Assembly (NCBI RefSeq): GCF_016808335.1
Contig: NC_053153.1
Location: forward strand, 21,215,033 to 21,279,032
Source: Panicum virgatum
Taxonomy: Eukaryota > Streptophyta > Magnoliopsida > Poales > Poaceae
Direction of reading: 5' to 3'
Length of the DNA stretch: 64,000 nucleotides
The position numbers and the translations under genes were made by a program. Of this stretch, positions 46,243 to 58,530 are shown piece after piece (positions within the stretch are counted from its first letter, which is position 1; each line of letters begins with the position of its first letter). The notes under the pieces were generated by a model. That model ran no database searches and had not been told where the DNA came from. It saw only the letters and a program-made list of their open reading frames with translations.

Positions 46243-47165
46243 ATCTATCTAGGCATGAAATCTAGAGGCTCGGATATTCTATTAGCCTGATGAATGAGCT
46301 TCCAGAATACATCCATCATTGCTCGATGGCGAGAGAACAAGACATGAATTGTTTCCTGACGTAGCACTAGTACTGCCTGTCAAGGACCCCGCTGGTGACC
46401 AACCGAAACAAGCACTCTTCTTTAATTATCTCAGGGCGTATGTCACGCACGATCTCATGGAGTCAACTGCGTTGGTCGTTGGTCGTTGGTCATGTGGCAA
46501 GATTGTTCGGCTGCTTATGAGGTTGATGCCGGCTAGTCCGATCCTTACCCTTCTCATTGCTTTGCTGTCCAGCTAAAGCTGGGGCAGGCCAAAGAGTGAA
46601 CTTCCCTGTTACTAGTTAATTCCTGTACTTTTTTTTTGCTTCTTATACTCCTACTACCTCCAAATTACTGAATTTTCATGTGCTAACCATCTTGTTACGA
46701 AAATCACATGATCACAGGACGAATGTACTCTGTACTCAAGAAGAGAGGTTGATACAGCACAAACTATATTTTTTTTGTTTTTATGTAGCAAAATTAAATG
46801 GCCTGCAAGGAAGAAAAAAAAAATCTGTAGCCGTCAAAGAACACATGCTGGAGAATTGAGATATGCCTTGGCCGTCCAGTGTGAAAGGCAAGCAGCTAGC
46901 AGATGAAATAGGAATCAAAAGCGGAGAAGAGGTTCTGGTCAAAGCCTACCATGGAGAATGCTTTTTGACGAGTAGGGATCTTCTGTGCCGGGATCTCTTG
47001 CGCCTGCTGACCTGTTCTATTCATTCCAGAATCCTGTTGCGACACCTTCTGCAGGATGGAACGAGTCGTCGCGTGTAGAAGATCCCACAGCTTTGACAGA
47101 CCGAGCATTCCAACTAAAACGTGCAGAGACAGAGCTGTACGCGCGGCAAGAAGATGTCAATCAAG
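46243..47165. other. Spacer, no gene seen
   Basis: Short frames at 46319 and 46863 have no recognisable domain. They may be exon debris. Confidence 0.4.
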
Positions 47166-47491
47166 CCCGTGTTTGGATGCAAACTTCAAAATTCCAAAAA
47201 AAATTTCCGACACCTACATGGAGACTTAAATCTAGACGAAATAAAAAACGCATTGCGACTGCTGTCTGTAAATGGCGAGACGAATCTAATGAACCTAATT
47301 AGGCTGTAATTAGATGCTAAATTGCTACAGTAATGCTACAGTAAACAATTTCTAATGATGGATTAATTAGGCTCATTAGATTCGTCTCGCGATTTACAGA
47401 CGAGTTCTGTAATTATTTTTGTGATTAGTCTATATTTAGTACTTCAAATATAGAAAAATGTCTTTTCAAAAAATTTACAACGCGCAACCAA
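47166..47491. mobile_element. MITE with long internal palindrome
   Basis: Ends of CCGTGTTTGGATGC and ATTTGGTTGCGCG type. Interior halves GCGAGACGAATCTAATGA and TCATTAGATTCGTCTCGC are inverted copies around TAATTAG, giving strong folding. Boundaries are approximate. Confidence 0.7.
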
Positions 47492-47664
47492 ATTTACAAC
47501 TGCGAAAGAATCCTTCCCTTATTTCTATGAAGGTTCGCCTACAAGTCTTACCGTATTTCTCTCATGTGCAGTGTGTGCTTGTGCATGACCGTGTAATGAG
47601 CTGCCTCCGTTGACATTTTCTGATTCTAATCTAGTATTCTGACAACGTCTCCTAATTAGTTGTG

Positions 47665-48030
47665 AGGCACTGTTTAGTTCTCACCCCATAAACCCGTAAA
47701 CACAAAAAAAAAATTTCACATCAAATATTTCGATATATGTATGGAGTACTAAATGAAGTCTATTTACAAAATTTTTTGCATGGGTGAGCTGTAAATCGCG
47801 AGACGAATCTAATGAGCCTACTTAATCTATGATTTGCAACAATGATGCTACAGTAACCATCTGCTAATTATGGATTAATCATGGATTAATCATGGATTAA
47901 TTAGCATCATTAGATTCGTCTCGCGATTTACAACTCATCTGTGTAAAAAGTTTTGTAAATAGACTTCATTCAGTACTTCAAATTAACAAGATTCTTTTGC
48001 AAAAAATTTTTTTGCGTTTCAACTAGGCCT
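47665..48030. mobile_element. MITE of the same family, with triplicated ATGGATTAATC
   Basis: Ends AGGCACTGTTTAGTT and AGGCCTAGTTGAAAC (reverse-complemented). It has the same inverted GCGAGACGAATCTAATGA core as the element 170 bp upstream. A short tandem repeat ATGGATTAATC is present about three times at 47870-47900. Confidence 0.75.
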
Positions 48031-48432
48031 GAATCTATTTCTGTTACCGGTGCATACTTCAGAGTTCAGACACTCCAGGATGTTAGGTCACTGACGTACT
48101 CAAAGACGTTGCCGGCAACAGCTGCAGACTAGATCGCGGGCACCATGGTACTCGATCTCACATTCTGACGCTGCGCAAGTGCCATGCCTTCCTCGAACGA
48201 AGGACGCTGCACTGGGGGAACTGGGTATCAAGCAGAGACAGTAGGTCGATCACTGACGTACTCAAAGGCGTCCCCTACGCATGGCCTGCCGAAGTAGGAG
48301 CCTCGGACAGTTGGCTTGATGCTGCCCTTCCTAGCTTTCCTCTCAAATTGCATGCGGCCGAAAGGTCTACCGGAAAATACTAGTGGCAAAATAGGGTATC
48401 GCTGTTGAGCTTGATCCAAAAGATGGGTCGAA
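48031..48432. other. Spacer, no gene seen
   Basis: No supported gene. A minus-strand frame at 48228-48419 lacks a recognisable domain. Confidence 0.4.
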
Positions 48433-48440
48433 CTAACGGA

Positions 48441-49252
48441 CAGTTGCGGACCCAGAAATTGAAACTAGGATAGTCCTAGCAAAAAAAATTCTAAGCATAA
48501 TTCGGTATACTCTAATAGCACTTTGGCAAAATTACGGTATATAATGATCAAAATTTACAATAACATAAGTATAAAGGTCTCATAATCATTCAATTCAACA
48601 AATTAGTTAAGAACCATGGTTCCATTAAGTGAGATTGAGATGAAATCACAGAATCATAGTCTTGTGGAATACAGGAACAAAGTACTGACCATTGAGGGGA
48701 GTGCAATTGTGCAATCGAGTTAGGCAGCCAGCTGCAGAGGCGTCGGACGATAGGGGCGGCCGCGCAGGTGTGCGGGAGGCTGTTGGCGCAGGTGTGCTGG
48801 TTTGCCGTGGCTGCCAGCTGCGCAGGCCCGCAGCAGGCGGGAGGTGCGCGCACCGCGCTTGCCCAGCAGGGAAGCTGCTGCTGCCATCCGTGCAGACTTA
48901 CGCACGACGCTGGCGGGAGGCGCGCGCCGCGCTTACCTAGCAAGGAAGCAAGCAGCAGGGACCGCGGGAAGCCGGGCGTCTGGGTCAGGCGGGCAGTGAC
49001 AACTAGCCGACACGCGACCGCGGGTGGCGGCGCCCGGTGCCGGAACGCCAGGGCGCTGAGGCGGAAGGGAAGTCGGAGGGAGCCCGAGATTGGGAGACGG
49101 GGGAACTTGGGCTGAGGAAGAGGCTATTTGTTGGGCTAGGATTGATTGTTGGGCCATTGGTTAAGCCCGGGCTTTAATTTTTAAGCGCTAAAAGATTTTT
49201 TGGTTGAATTTTTGGGTAGTCCTGGGCCTACCTATAATTGGGTCCGCCACTG
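48441..49252. mobile_element. Non-autonomous hAT element
   Basis: 812 bp with ends CAGTTGCGGACCCA and, reverse-complemented, CAGTGGCGGACCCA. It has a perfect 8-bp duplication CTAACGGA (48433-48440 and 49253-49260). The interior 48690-49110 is GC-rich and could be captured sequence, but carries no recognisable domain. Confidence 0.92.
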
Positions 49253-49260
49253 CTAACGGA

Positions 49261-50411
49261 ATCGGCGCGACGAAGGAAGGTGTTTTTTTTGCGTGAAATA
49301 ATAATGATGCGACAGAAGAAAATGGGTGAACAGACATTTTGTAAATATGAGCTCAACAAAAGTAGATGCCAAAATAAAGTGAGCGGGTATATTCTCTCAA
49401 GACTTCAAATGCTTCGAAACATTAATCACACTGCTTCGAGTTACTGACTTACATACCTTTGTATGTATATTACAGAAAACTAGGCATTTCATGCTTCGAG
49501 TTCTTTTAAACTGTAATTTTCCTATGCTAGAAAATGAGAAAGATCCTACAAGTTCTTTTATTTTTTTAACATAAGAAAAATCCTACTAGTCCCGAACAGA
49601 CGCAGACCCGAATCCACGGCATCCACTAGGCCCCGAGTATGCCATGGGAAGCTCAGCGCCAGTCGGACAGACAGGCGGGCCCCGGGGCGCAGGAGAGTGT
49701 GGCCACCACATCGACACGCTTCGCCATCAGCCGCACGAGGGTGCGCGTGAGGCGGCCATGGGAACTCGTGTGCCCACCTCGCAGGCCATACAAAAGCTAA
49801 GCTGCTCGAAAGAGAGAGGGAGATAAGGGTTGGATAGAAGAGTGCGGCCGCAGCCAATCAGAGGCCGGAGGCCACCACACTCTCGCCACCCCTCTCATCC
49901 TCCCCGGCTCATATCCTCCTCCCTGGTGCCTAACCCACCCGAATACCAACATGCGGCATAAATAGGTAAGAAAAACACATGGAGGTAGAAAAGATGCTAA
50001 GGTGTCCTCCAATGTTCACAAAATTACACGGAGGTCCATGTTTTTCCTTGCATGCAATAACTCATGGGAGTGGCAGATTTGTCATTACAAACATGGAGAT
50101 TTTGAAGATGAACAACTTTTTTGTACGATGCATTTTATATTTTTGTATGATGGTTATTCGCGTTACCAAAATTCATAGCAAAATCCTCAAAGATGTGATT
50201 TTATGCAGATCTAGATACTGCTCGCTCCAGCTAGCTATGGTAGTAGCAGTCAACAGGTAAAATCTATATAATTGTTGCTTGCTGTAGTTGTATCTACAGC
50301 AACAACAAAAAAAAAACTGAAGCGACCACACTACTAATATGCACAGCAGTTGTCGTAGCTTATGGCTATAATAGAGCTGTTAGAGACTCCCATGTACGCT
50401 TGTTTCTCTTA
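49261..50411. other. Spacer, no gene seen
   Basis: Mixed composition. GC-rich 49600-49930 has frames on both strands without a recognisable domain. Nothing is supported. Confidence 0.4.
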
Positions 50412-50641
50412 GGCTGTGTTTAGTTCGCGATTTTTTTTGGGTTTGAGTACTATAGTATTTTTGTTGTTATTTGACAATTAATATCCAATTATAGACTAAT
50501 TAGGCTTAAAAGATTCGTCTCGTCATTTACAATTGAACTACGTAATTAATTATTTTTAACTGCATTTAATGCTCTATGCATGTGTTCGAAGATTCGATGT
50601 GACGAGTACTGTTGGAAAATTTTTAGGACCTAAACAGGGCC
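50412..50641. mobile_element. MITE related to the one at 43286
   Basis: Ends GGCTGTGTTTAGTTCGCGA and, from the right, GGCCCTGTTTAGGTCC. It shares the interior AGACTAATTAGGCTTAAAAG and GCATTTAATGCTC segments with the 43286 element. It lies about 0.5 kb upstream of the HEMA gene. Confidence 0.75.
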
Positions 50642-51081
50642 TAGTAGAGTTCCATAAGAATTCAACAAAATAAGTTTATATGTAACCCAAAGTCTAGCAA
50701 AAAATTCGTTTGTCGGAGGAAGATGTCCTATAATATTTGCTTATCAAGAGGGCCTTTACGCAAAATATTTTTCTAGCATAAGAAAATTCTTGGCCGACCC
50801 GAAGACCTAGCCCAAAGGCACCCCACCACGCGTGAGGCCCACACGCCTGGCCGCGCGGCTCCGGCAAACCCAACAACCCCCCATCCCCTCTCCCATAACC
50901 TTTGGCTCCACGCTGCAGCCGGGTCTTTCTTCCTCCTCTCCACCCCCTCCCCTCCCCCCCTCGGGCCAACGCGAGGCGAAAACCAATACATCTCCGCCCT
51001 CGCTCGCCGAGGAAGCTCGCCAAGAACTGCATCTACAGCGGGGGAGAGGTTGAGAGAGAGGCGATAAAAGTTTCTCCTCGC

Positions 51082-51093
51082 CTCTCTCTCTCT
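51082..51093 (+). repeat. CT microsatellite in the HEMA leader
   Basis: Six CT units within a C/T-rich leader just before the ATG, common in plant 5' untranslated regions. Confidence 0.7.
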
Positions 51094-51192
51094 GTATCTC
51101 CTTCCCGTCTTCCTATCTGTCTGCGATTCTCGTCGCATTGGTTTGGTTTCCTTGCAAAAGGGGGCAGCTTTTTCTGTCTTCCCTTGATCCAG

Positions 51193-53822
51193 ATGATGGC
51201 GAGCACGACGTCAGCGACCGCCGCCGCGGCGGCATTCGGGGGCCCAACCACCGCCAAGACGCGGGGGTCGTCGTCGGCCATCTGCCCGAGGGTGTCCACC
51301 GGCGGCAGGAGGCGCTCCGGGGTGGTGCGGTGCGACGCCGGCGTGGAGACCCAGGTGCAGGTGGTGGCCAAGGCGGCCAGCATCACCGCGCTCGAGCAGT
51401 TCAAGATCTCCGCCGACCGTGAGTCTCTTGCCCTTCGCGTGTCCTCAAATCTGCAGCTGCTGTTGCCTTTCCTGTTACTCTGGATGCGCGATTCTGCCGG
51501 GCCTGGTGAAGTTCATTTCTGGTGCGCGGTTTGAGGAATTTTTTGCGTCGCGTCGAGGTTACTGCTGCAGTTGGGATTAGTTTTGGACTTTTGGTTTGGT
51601 ACAGGTCAAAAGGTGTGGGTGGTTTGGGGAAGAAAAAAGTATGAGCGTGAATTTTGCATTGCTCTGTCGCAATTTTTCTTTCACCATGCATAACTTAATT
51701 TTTTCATGTTATGCTGTTCGTTAAGTTCAGAGTCTAGTTACATGAGTGATGAGTGAGATCAGTATGTGGAATCAGAGACCAGGTTGTGTGGCATCAGAGA
51801 AGAATTGCCCGTGTCATCCGGAATGGGTCATGGGGATGAGGAAACTGCCGAGCATCCCAATTGGAACATCAATTAGTTTCCTTTTTGAACCGAGTTAAGC
51901 AACCAATAGTGGATGGCAAGTTCTTTTGGGGGATTTGTTCAAGGTTAACTGATTGTGGAGCCAATGCTTCACAAATTGATGGAGTGTTATCTTTGTCTAT
52001 ATCCATCAAAGTAACATGTGGTAACAAGCCAAATGATAGTGAATGCATATAGAATTATGTTGTCCTTACTCCTTAGGAAGGAGAAATCTAATTCGATAAC
52101 AAAGATTTCAAGCATTTTGCAGTGAAAGATTTCGAGTTTCTCCAGTTTTGGTCATATTAATCTAGCATAAACATGTGAAATTCTATGAATAGAATTTGCT
52201 TCAATAAACATCTCCATGGTGCTGCTAGCAAAATGTGCAACTATATTCAGTTTACTTCTATTAGAAAAATACTTTCTCTGCAGTCTGCAGTTTTTGATGA
52301 TGTTTTTACTTTTCTATTCACTACCAGGGTACATGAAGGAAAGGAGTAGCATAGCTGTGATTGGCCTCAGTGTGCACACAGCACCAGTGGAGATGCGTGA
52401 AAAACTTGCTGTTGCTGAGGAACTATGGCCCCGTGCTATTCAAGAACTCACTAGTCTAAACCATATTGAAGAGGCTGCTGTTCTTAGTACCTGTAATAGA
52501 ATGGAAATTTATGTGGTGGCTCTGTCATGGAACCGTGGTATCAGAGAAGTAATAGACTGGATGTCAAAGGTGAGTTTGATCAACTATATTTGTTCTGTCC
52601 GTAATCTTTTTGGCCCAGCTTTCCCTTTAGGTTGCTCAAGGACACCATCTGGAAAAATGTCCTGATGTGTACTTTTGTAATTTTGCAGAAAAGTGGCATT
52701 CCTGCTTCTGAACTCAGGGAGCACCTGTTCATGTTGCGCGACAGTGATGCTACACGCCATCTGTTTGAGGTATCAGCTGGGCTTGACTCTTTGGTTCTTG
52801 GAGAAGGACAAATCCTTGCTCAAGTTAAGCAAGTTGTAAGGAGCGGGCAAAACAGTGGAGGCCTGGGAAAGAACATTGATAGGATGTTCAAGGATGCAAT
52901 CACAGCTGGTAAACGTGTCCGATGTGAGACCAACATATCATCTGGTGCGGTTTCTGTCAGTTCAGCTGCAGTTGAATTGGCCCTGATGAAGCTTCCAGAG
53001 ACTGAAGCGCTGTCAGCTAGTATGCTGCTGATTGGTGCTGGTAAGATGGGCAAATTAGTGGTCAAGCATCTCATTGCCAAAGGATGCAAAAAGGTTGTTG
53101 TGGTGAACCGCTCTGTGGAAAGGGTCGATGCCATTCGTGAGGAGATGAAAGATATCGAGATTGTGTACAGGCCTCTCTCAGAGATGTATGAGGCTGCTTC
53201 TGAAGCCGATGTTGTGTTCACGAGCACTGCATCTGAAACCCCATTGTTCACAAAGGAGCACGCAGAGGCACTTCCCCCTATTTCTGATACTATGGGTGGT
53301 GTCCGTCTATTTGTCGACATATCTGTCCCGAGAAATGTCAGTGCATGTGTGTCTGAAGTTGGCTCGGCACGAGTATACAATGTTGATGACTTGAAAGAGG
53401 TGGTGGAAGCCAACAAGGAGGACAGGCTCAGGAAAGCAATGGAGGCACAGACAATCATCACCGAAGAACTGAAACGGTTTGAGGCATGGAGGGACTCGTT
53501 GGAGACCGTTCCGACCATCAAGAAGTTGAGGTCATATGCTGACAGGATCCGGGCCTCAGAGCTTGACAAGTGTCTGCAGAAGATCGGGGATGACAATCTC
53601 ACCAAGAAGATGCGGAGAGCTGTCGAGGAACTGAGCACCGGCATCGTGAACAAGCTCCTCCACGGCCCATTGCAGCACCTGAGGTGCGATGGCAGCGACA
53701 GCCGCACCCTCGACGAGACGCTTGAGAACATGCACGCCCTCAACCGGATGTTCAGCCTTGACACCGAGAAGGCGATCATCGAGCAGAAGATCAAGGCCAA
53801 GGTGGAGAAGACCCAAAATTGA
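51193..53822 (+). CDS. HEMA1: Glutamyl-tRNA reductase, chloroplastic
   Basis: Three exons, 51193-51418, 52328-52569 and 52689-53822, give 533 residues, near the plant family length. Junctions are GACC|GTGAGT/CAG, AAAG|GTGAGT/TTGCAG. The enzyme reduces glutamyl-tRNA(Glu) with NADPH to glutamate-1-semialdehyde in the chloroplast, the rate-limiting first step to 5-aminolevulinate, chlorophyll and heme. Residues 1 to about 47 are a Ser/Ala/Arg-rich transit peptide ending VVRCD. The next 30 residues are the plant regulatory (heme/protease-responsive) segment. The catalytic domain carries the nucleophile Cys131 in [10 protein letters not shown] and the [10 protein letters not shown] signature. The NADPH domain has GAGKMG at 272-277. 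A helical dimerisation domain follows. A second ATG directly follows the first. No defects are seen. Light control is known for the family but not shown here. Confidence 0.96.
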
Positions 53823-55170
53823 TGCCAGGAAGCAAATTTTCTACCCCGTGTATACATACTCTGATTCCCAGTTTTTTTTTGTAATCCTTCGCTTACTTAG
53901 CTCCATCCCCGCTCGCTGAGATCGCCAACTGTGTCGTGAATTAGCGCCATGGCAGTAGCTCAATCCATTGAGAGGTAGTGGCAAATTGTCTCTATTCCAG
54001 CTGCATGTCTCTGTAAATTATTGCTCTAACTGCTGTGGCAAGCGGCCATTCTTCTTACGTTGTATACGCTATTTGGACGAAATAAACAGGAATCCATCAA
54101 TGTGTCAGTTGATGCCCTTTTGGTGTATTATACTTATAAGCTTATACTGATCATGTATACCTCTTACGTTTAGCCTTGTATTCAGACTGTTGAACATTAA
54201 CGTTTCAGAAGAGTTTACATTGTTTCTGCTTTCTAGACGTCAGATGGTTCGTCCAGTTATATGCACTCTTCATTTCGGTACTGCAATATGTTCTTCCTGA
54301 AGAGCATGGATAGGTGAACAAATAGCAGATTTGCTCTCGTCAATCAAATTTGTCAGTCGTCGATCAGGTCACAGATTTTGGGGGAAGGGGGACGGGGTTA
54401 GGCCCTGTCATTTGAGATAAAGATTAGGTGCCAATGGTTTACCTGTGCTGGCGACTGGGCTTTCTGTTGCATCCTAGATTATTCAGGGTCTTAGACTAAC
54501 CCACACCATACGGATTCAGCAGAAGATTGAGGGCTTCTTTAACGAGAAGAGCAGAAATTGAATAGATCCTTTGCGGCTGGTGGGCTATTCTTCTAAAGGA
54601 TAAACGGATAGTTACCCAAAAAAGGATTGTTAGTATTCATCATCATCTCCAGGAAGAAAACCCTAAAAGAGAAACCTAAAAGATTTGGAAGTTCAGTTAG
54701 TTGGGCACTTCCTCAAGGAGATAGCACCCACCAAGCTGCTTATTGTGGCGTGCGCATGGTATTCTTTAGCAAAAGGCAAAAGAATAGTTCACTCTGTGCT
54801 CGCCACACAGCTGCTTGAGTTTGTATCATTCAGCTAGCCTACATTCAGCTGCCGCCCTATAGGTCGTGTGATTGTTGGGTAATCACCGTGAGACTAAGCA
54901 GTGTGGGACTAACTACCTTGACCGTGACGCCGGGCTGTGCTCCTCCTTAGCTAATTGCTAACACCCTCCCGCGTGTAACTCCCAGGATCCCTTTGGCGAT
55001 ATTGGGCCGACCTGTAGCCCAATAAAATGGATTGGGCTGCTTTCCCAACTAAATCGAACCCGTGGATCTCAGTCAGGGACACGCTCTTCGGCGTCACCGT
55101 CCCTCTCTTACCGAACACCAGGAGTCCGGCATGCCGCCGCCGATCAATGTGAACCCCTTGTTTAGGGACG
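53823..55170. other. HEMA 3' flank and spacer
   Basis: A possible poly-A signal AATAAA lies near 54078. Further on no gene is seen. Confidence 0.45.
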
Positions 55171-55987
55171 AAGGCAGGAATTGGAGGTAGAGGGCTCATC
55201 TTCCTTCTCCTTCCTCCAACCCCCTCCTCCTCATCTCTCTTTTTGCCCTTCCTCTCCCTCCTTACTCCCTCTTCTTTTCCATGGAGTTCTTGGGGTAGGG
55301 GGGCTTGACCCCCCCAGCCCAGCCCGCACGCTGGCCCTTGACATTGACAAGCTCAAGCAGGTGCACGTAGACTGCCACATCATCAAGCTGCTTCTTCTTG
55401 GCCTCGGGCTCCAGCGGTGCCGCCGCTTCCAACACCAGCGCAGGGTCGACCTCTGGGTAGTGGTGCACACAATTGACGAGGAGATACTCTCCAACAGCAC
55501 GCGTCGCCTGACACCCCATCTCCGATGCTTTATTCGCCATCGTGGTCCGCAGGCGCTCCCGCCCGCGCCCTCGCCGTACTGAGCAGCTCCTCCAGACCAT
55601 GGGCGCGACTCTCCGCCGCCAGGGCACGGGTCTCCAGATGATCGGTGTGGCTCTCCGCTGCCTGGACACAGGACCTCACGTGCTCCACCTCCTCTTCAGA
55701 CCGCTGAGATTGCTCGGCGGCCTCGTGGAGCTGCGAGGTGAGCTGCTAGGTCTGGGACATGTTCTTGAGGACCCGCACTTTTGCTCTCGTGCGCTCCCTC
55801 ACCGCCTGCTCTTCAAGGTCATGCAGGCGAGATTGCATCTGGGCCTGGTGGGAGCGCATATGGGCGCCACGTACGTCTCTCGTGCTCAGCGAGGATCATG
55901 TCTAGTCATCTTGTCGCATCCTAAGTGGTCGTACTGGAGTTGGGGAGCAACAACCTGTTGCTAGTAACCGTGGTAACCACGATGGAT

Positions 55988-57867
55988 CACTACGGGATGC
56001 GCCACATTTGAAGTCACACGGCAACACACGGCAAACCCCACACGGCATAGATCGGCCGGCAAAGACAAGTTTGCCGTGGGTCATTGTACGGGCACTCGGC
56101 AGAGTGTTTGTCGTGTGCCAACTGACACTCGGCAAAGAATTTTCGGAATAATAAAAAAAAACTAGCCACCACGTCCGCAGCCTGCGGACCCGCCGCCCTG
56201 CAGCAGCCCCTCAGATCGGGCCAGGGGGCCGCACTACAGGGAGGGGGAGATGGCGGCGGCGCACAGGGAGGGGCGAGGGCGTGTCGGTGCTGCTTGAGGA
56301 GGGCTGGAGGGAGGGAGGGGGCGGCGCCAGGAGAGCCTTGCCTACTGCCGGTCGGGGCCCTCGCCGGCCGGTGCTCGAGGATGCGCCGCCGTCGGGGCCG
56401 GTGCTCGAGGCCGAGCCTCCGCCGGGGCTGGCCGTCCACACCCCGCCGGGGCCGGTCGCCGCTCGAGGACCCTGACGGCCGGCGCTCGAAGACGCGCCAC
56501 CGCCAGCGCCGGCCATCCTCTCCGGGCGGCGGCGGAGCGCAGGGAGGACGGCGGGGGAGATGGCCCGCGTGGGGCAGGTCATCCGCTCCCGGCGACGCGG
56601 CGGGGCCCCCGATCCCGACCCCGGCGTCCGCGCCTACCTTCAGGGACGGCGGCTGACCCCCTAGGCGGCGGAGGCTGCTGCGCCGGCGTGAGAGAGAGAG
56701 AGAGGGAGGGGGGGGTGAGGGGCTTTATCTGATGGGGGAGGTAGAGAGATGATCTGAGGTATTAATTGGACCAATAGGAGAACACCGTTTGAGGAGTTTG
56801 GATCGATGACGTGACAAATATTCTTTGCCGAGTGCCACGAAAAAAGCACTCGGCAAATAGCTTCTTTGCCGTGTGTCAGACAAGTAGCACTCGGCAAAAT
56901 CATTTTTTTCATTTTTCTTGTTCTCTTCTTCTTCCTTTTTTGTTCTTCTAAATATATTACGATGTACTTTGAAAATACTAGATCAAATTCACTCAACAAT
57001 ATGTATTTAATTTGCTACTCCTATTATTATATTATTTATGCAGTTATATCTCAAATTAAATTATTCTATAATTGCATTTGACACATTAAAATTATCAAAT
57101 GGTTTCAAAAAATTACCAAAATTTCACATGAAATAACCTATGTTCTCTATTGTCTATTCAAAAGGTTTTGTAGTCAAACCACAATTTAACCGTCACTTTG
57201 TCTCAAAATTTGATTAAATCATTCTTAACGCTACTAGTCTTCCTTTGAGATGCTTCGATTTGTAAACATTGTATGTGACAAAATGTGCGAAACTTTCTCA
57301 AGTTTTTACCATAGCTTCCACATATAATATCATGATATATTGGTAAATTTCATAATTTTTGGACTTTATTTGACTTTTCTAGAATTTTAAAATCATTCAC
57401 ACACACGTTCATGGTCATGTTTTCTAAATAGGATGTTCGAAATTTCATTTATTTTCATGGATAAGGCCTCAAAATAGGTTATATAACATGAATATTATTT
57501 TTCTACTAATTTTATTCTATTATTTGAATCGCTTATAGTTCAAATTTGACTTAATTGAAAAAATTGCTTGAAACGAAATTAATTAGTTAAATATAACAAG
57601 TAATAATAAAAATATACCAAATTTTAACATAAAGTATCATATGTCGTATGTGAAGAGTAGAAAAAATTTCGAGGTGGGAGGAGAAATTTTTAATTATTTT
57701 ACCGTGTGAAAAAAAAGTACACGGCAAATTTAATACTTTACCGTGTACCACTTGTTTGCCGTGTGTTTATTTATAGACACTCGGTAAAATTGCTTTTTGT
57801 CGTGTACCCGAGAAATTGCACACGGCAAACTCGTTGGCACACGGCAAATGCAGAGTTTCCCGTAGTG
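55988..57867. mobile_element. Non-autonomous CACTA element
   Basis: 1880 bp, from CACTACGGGA to TCCCGTAGTG, with a perfect 3-bp duplication GAT (55985-55987 and 57868-57870). Both ends carry many CACGGCAAA / TTTGCCGTGTG subterminal repeats, the CACTA transposase-binding pattern. There is no transposase frame. The interior has a GC-rich block (56150-56690) that may be captured DNA and an AT-rich block (56870-57680). Confidence 0.95.
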
Positions 57868-58530
57868 GATGGTGCGGGCGTCAGGAGAGGTTGCAGTGTC
57901 CGAGCTCACGACCACCTGCTGTCTCGACATCTTAGGGAGAAGAACAAGAAGTTAACGGTGTGAGAGGTGGGTGTTCACCATGATGAGAGAGGAGGAATGC
58001 CAAACCGGTACTTCAACGAGGGCAAATCCTCGTCGGTGGTCGGCATGGTCATGGAACGCGGCGCGGCGGTCAGAAGGGTCGCAGACGACGGCCTGCCCGA
58101 GCCTGGCAGGATCCGCAGGCGCCTCCGTGTTACCTGCAACTGGCGTGAACGCAGAAGGCACGTCGTCGATAGTCTCCTGGGCAGAACGGAGGAGCTGGAG
58201 CTCGGATCTGCAGGCACCGGCATAATGGCCCTGCTCGGGGTAGTGCTCATCGTTGCCGCCGTACCACTCGTAGGCACGACGCTACTCACCTCCGTGCCAA
58301 CTGGAACCGGCGTAGGCGCAGGGGGGCACGCCGCCGCTCACGCTGGAACCCGGACCCCCGGGCATCGGCACAAGATTGCTGCCCAGGCCCAGGATAGTGG
58401 GCGTCACCGTTGAGCTGAGCTTTGCGTGGGTCCGCGGGGGCTCCGGGATGCCTCCGCCTCCTTGGGGCAGGGACCCTTCGGAGTGGAGGTCAAGTGTGCT
58501 GTGTGCACCACACCTGGCACCGACCGCAGG

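Noticed and set aside
44237..46262. LINE target-site duplication (ATCTAT on both sides)
   Set aside because: Six AT-rich bases at uncertain boundaries are not convincing.
54867..54962. TGTTGGG...GCTAACA segment as a tiny solo LTR
   Set aside because: Flanks show no target duplication and the length is far below usual LTRs.
56281..56656. Open frames within the CACTA interior
   Set aside because: Several overlapping Arg/Pro/Gly frames on both strands; no transposase or host-like domain.
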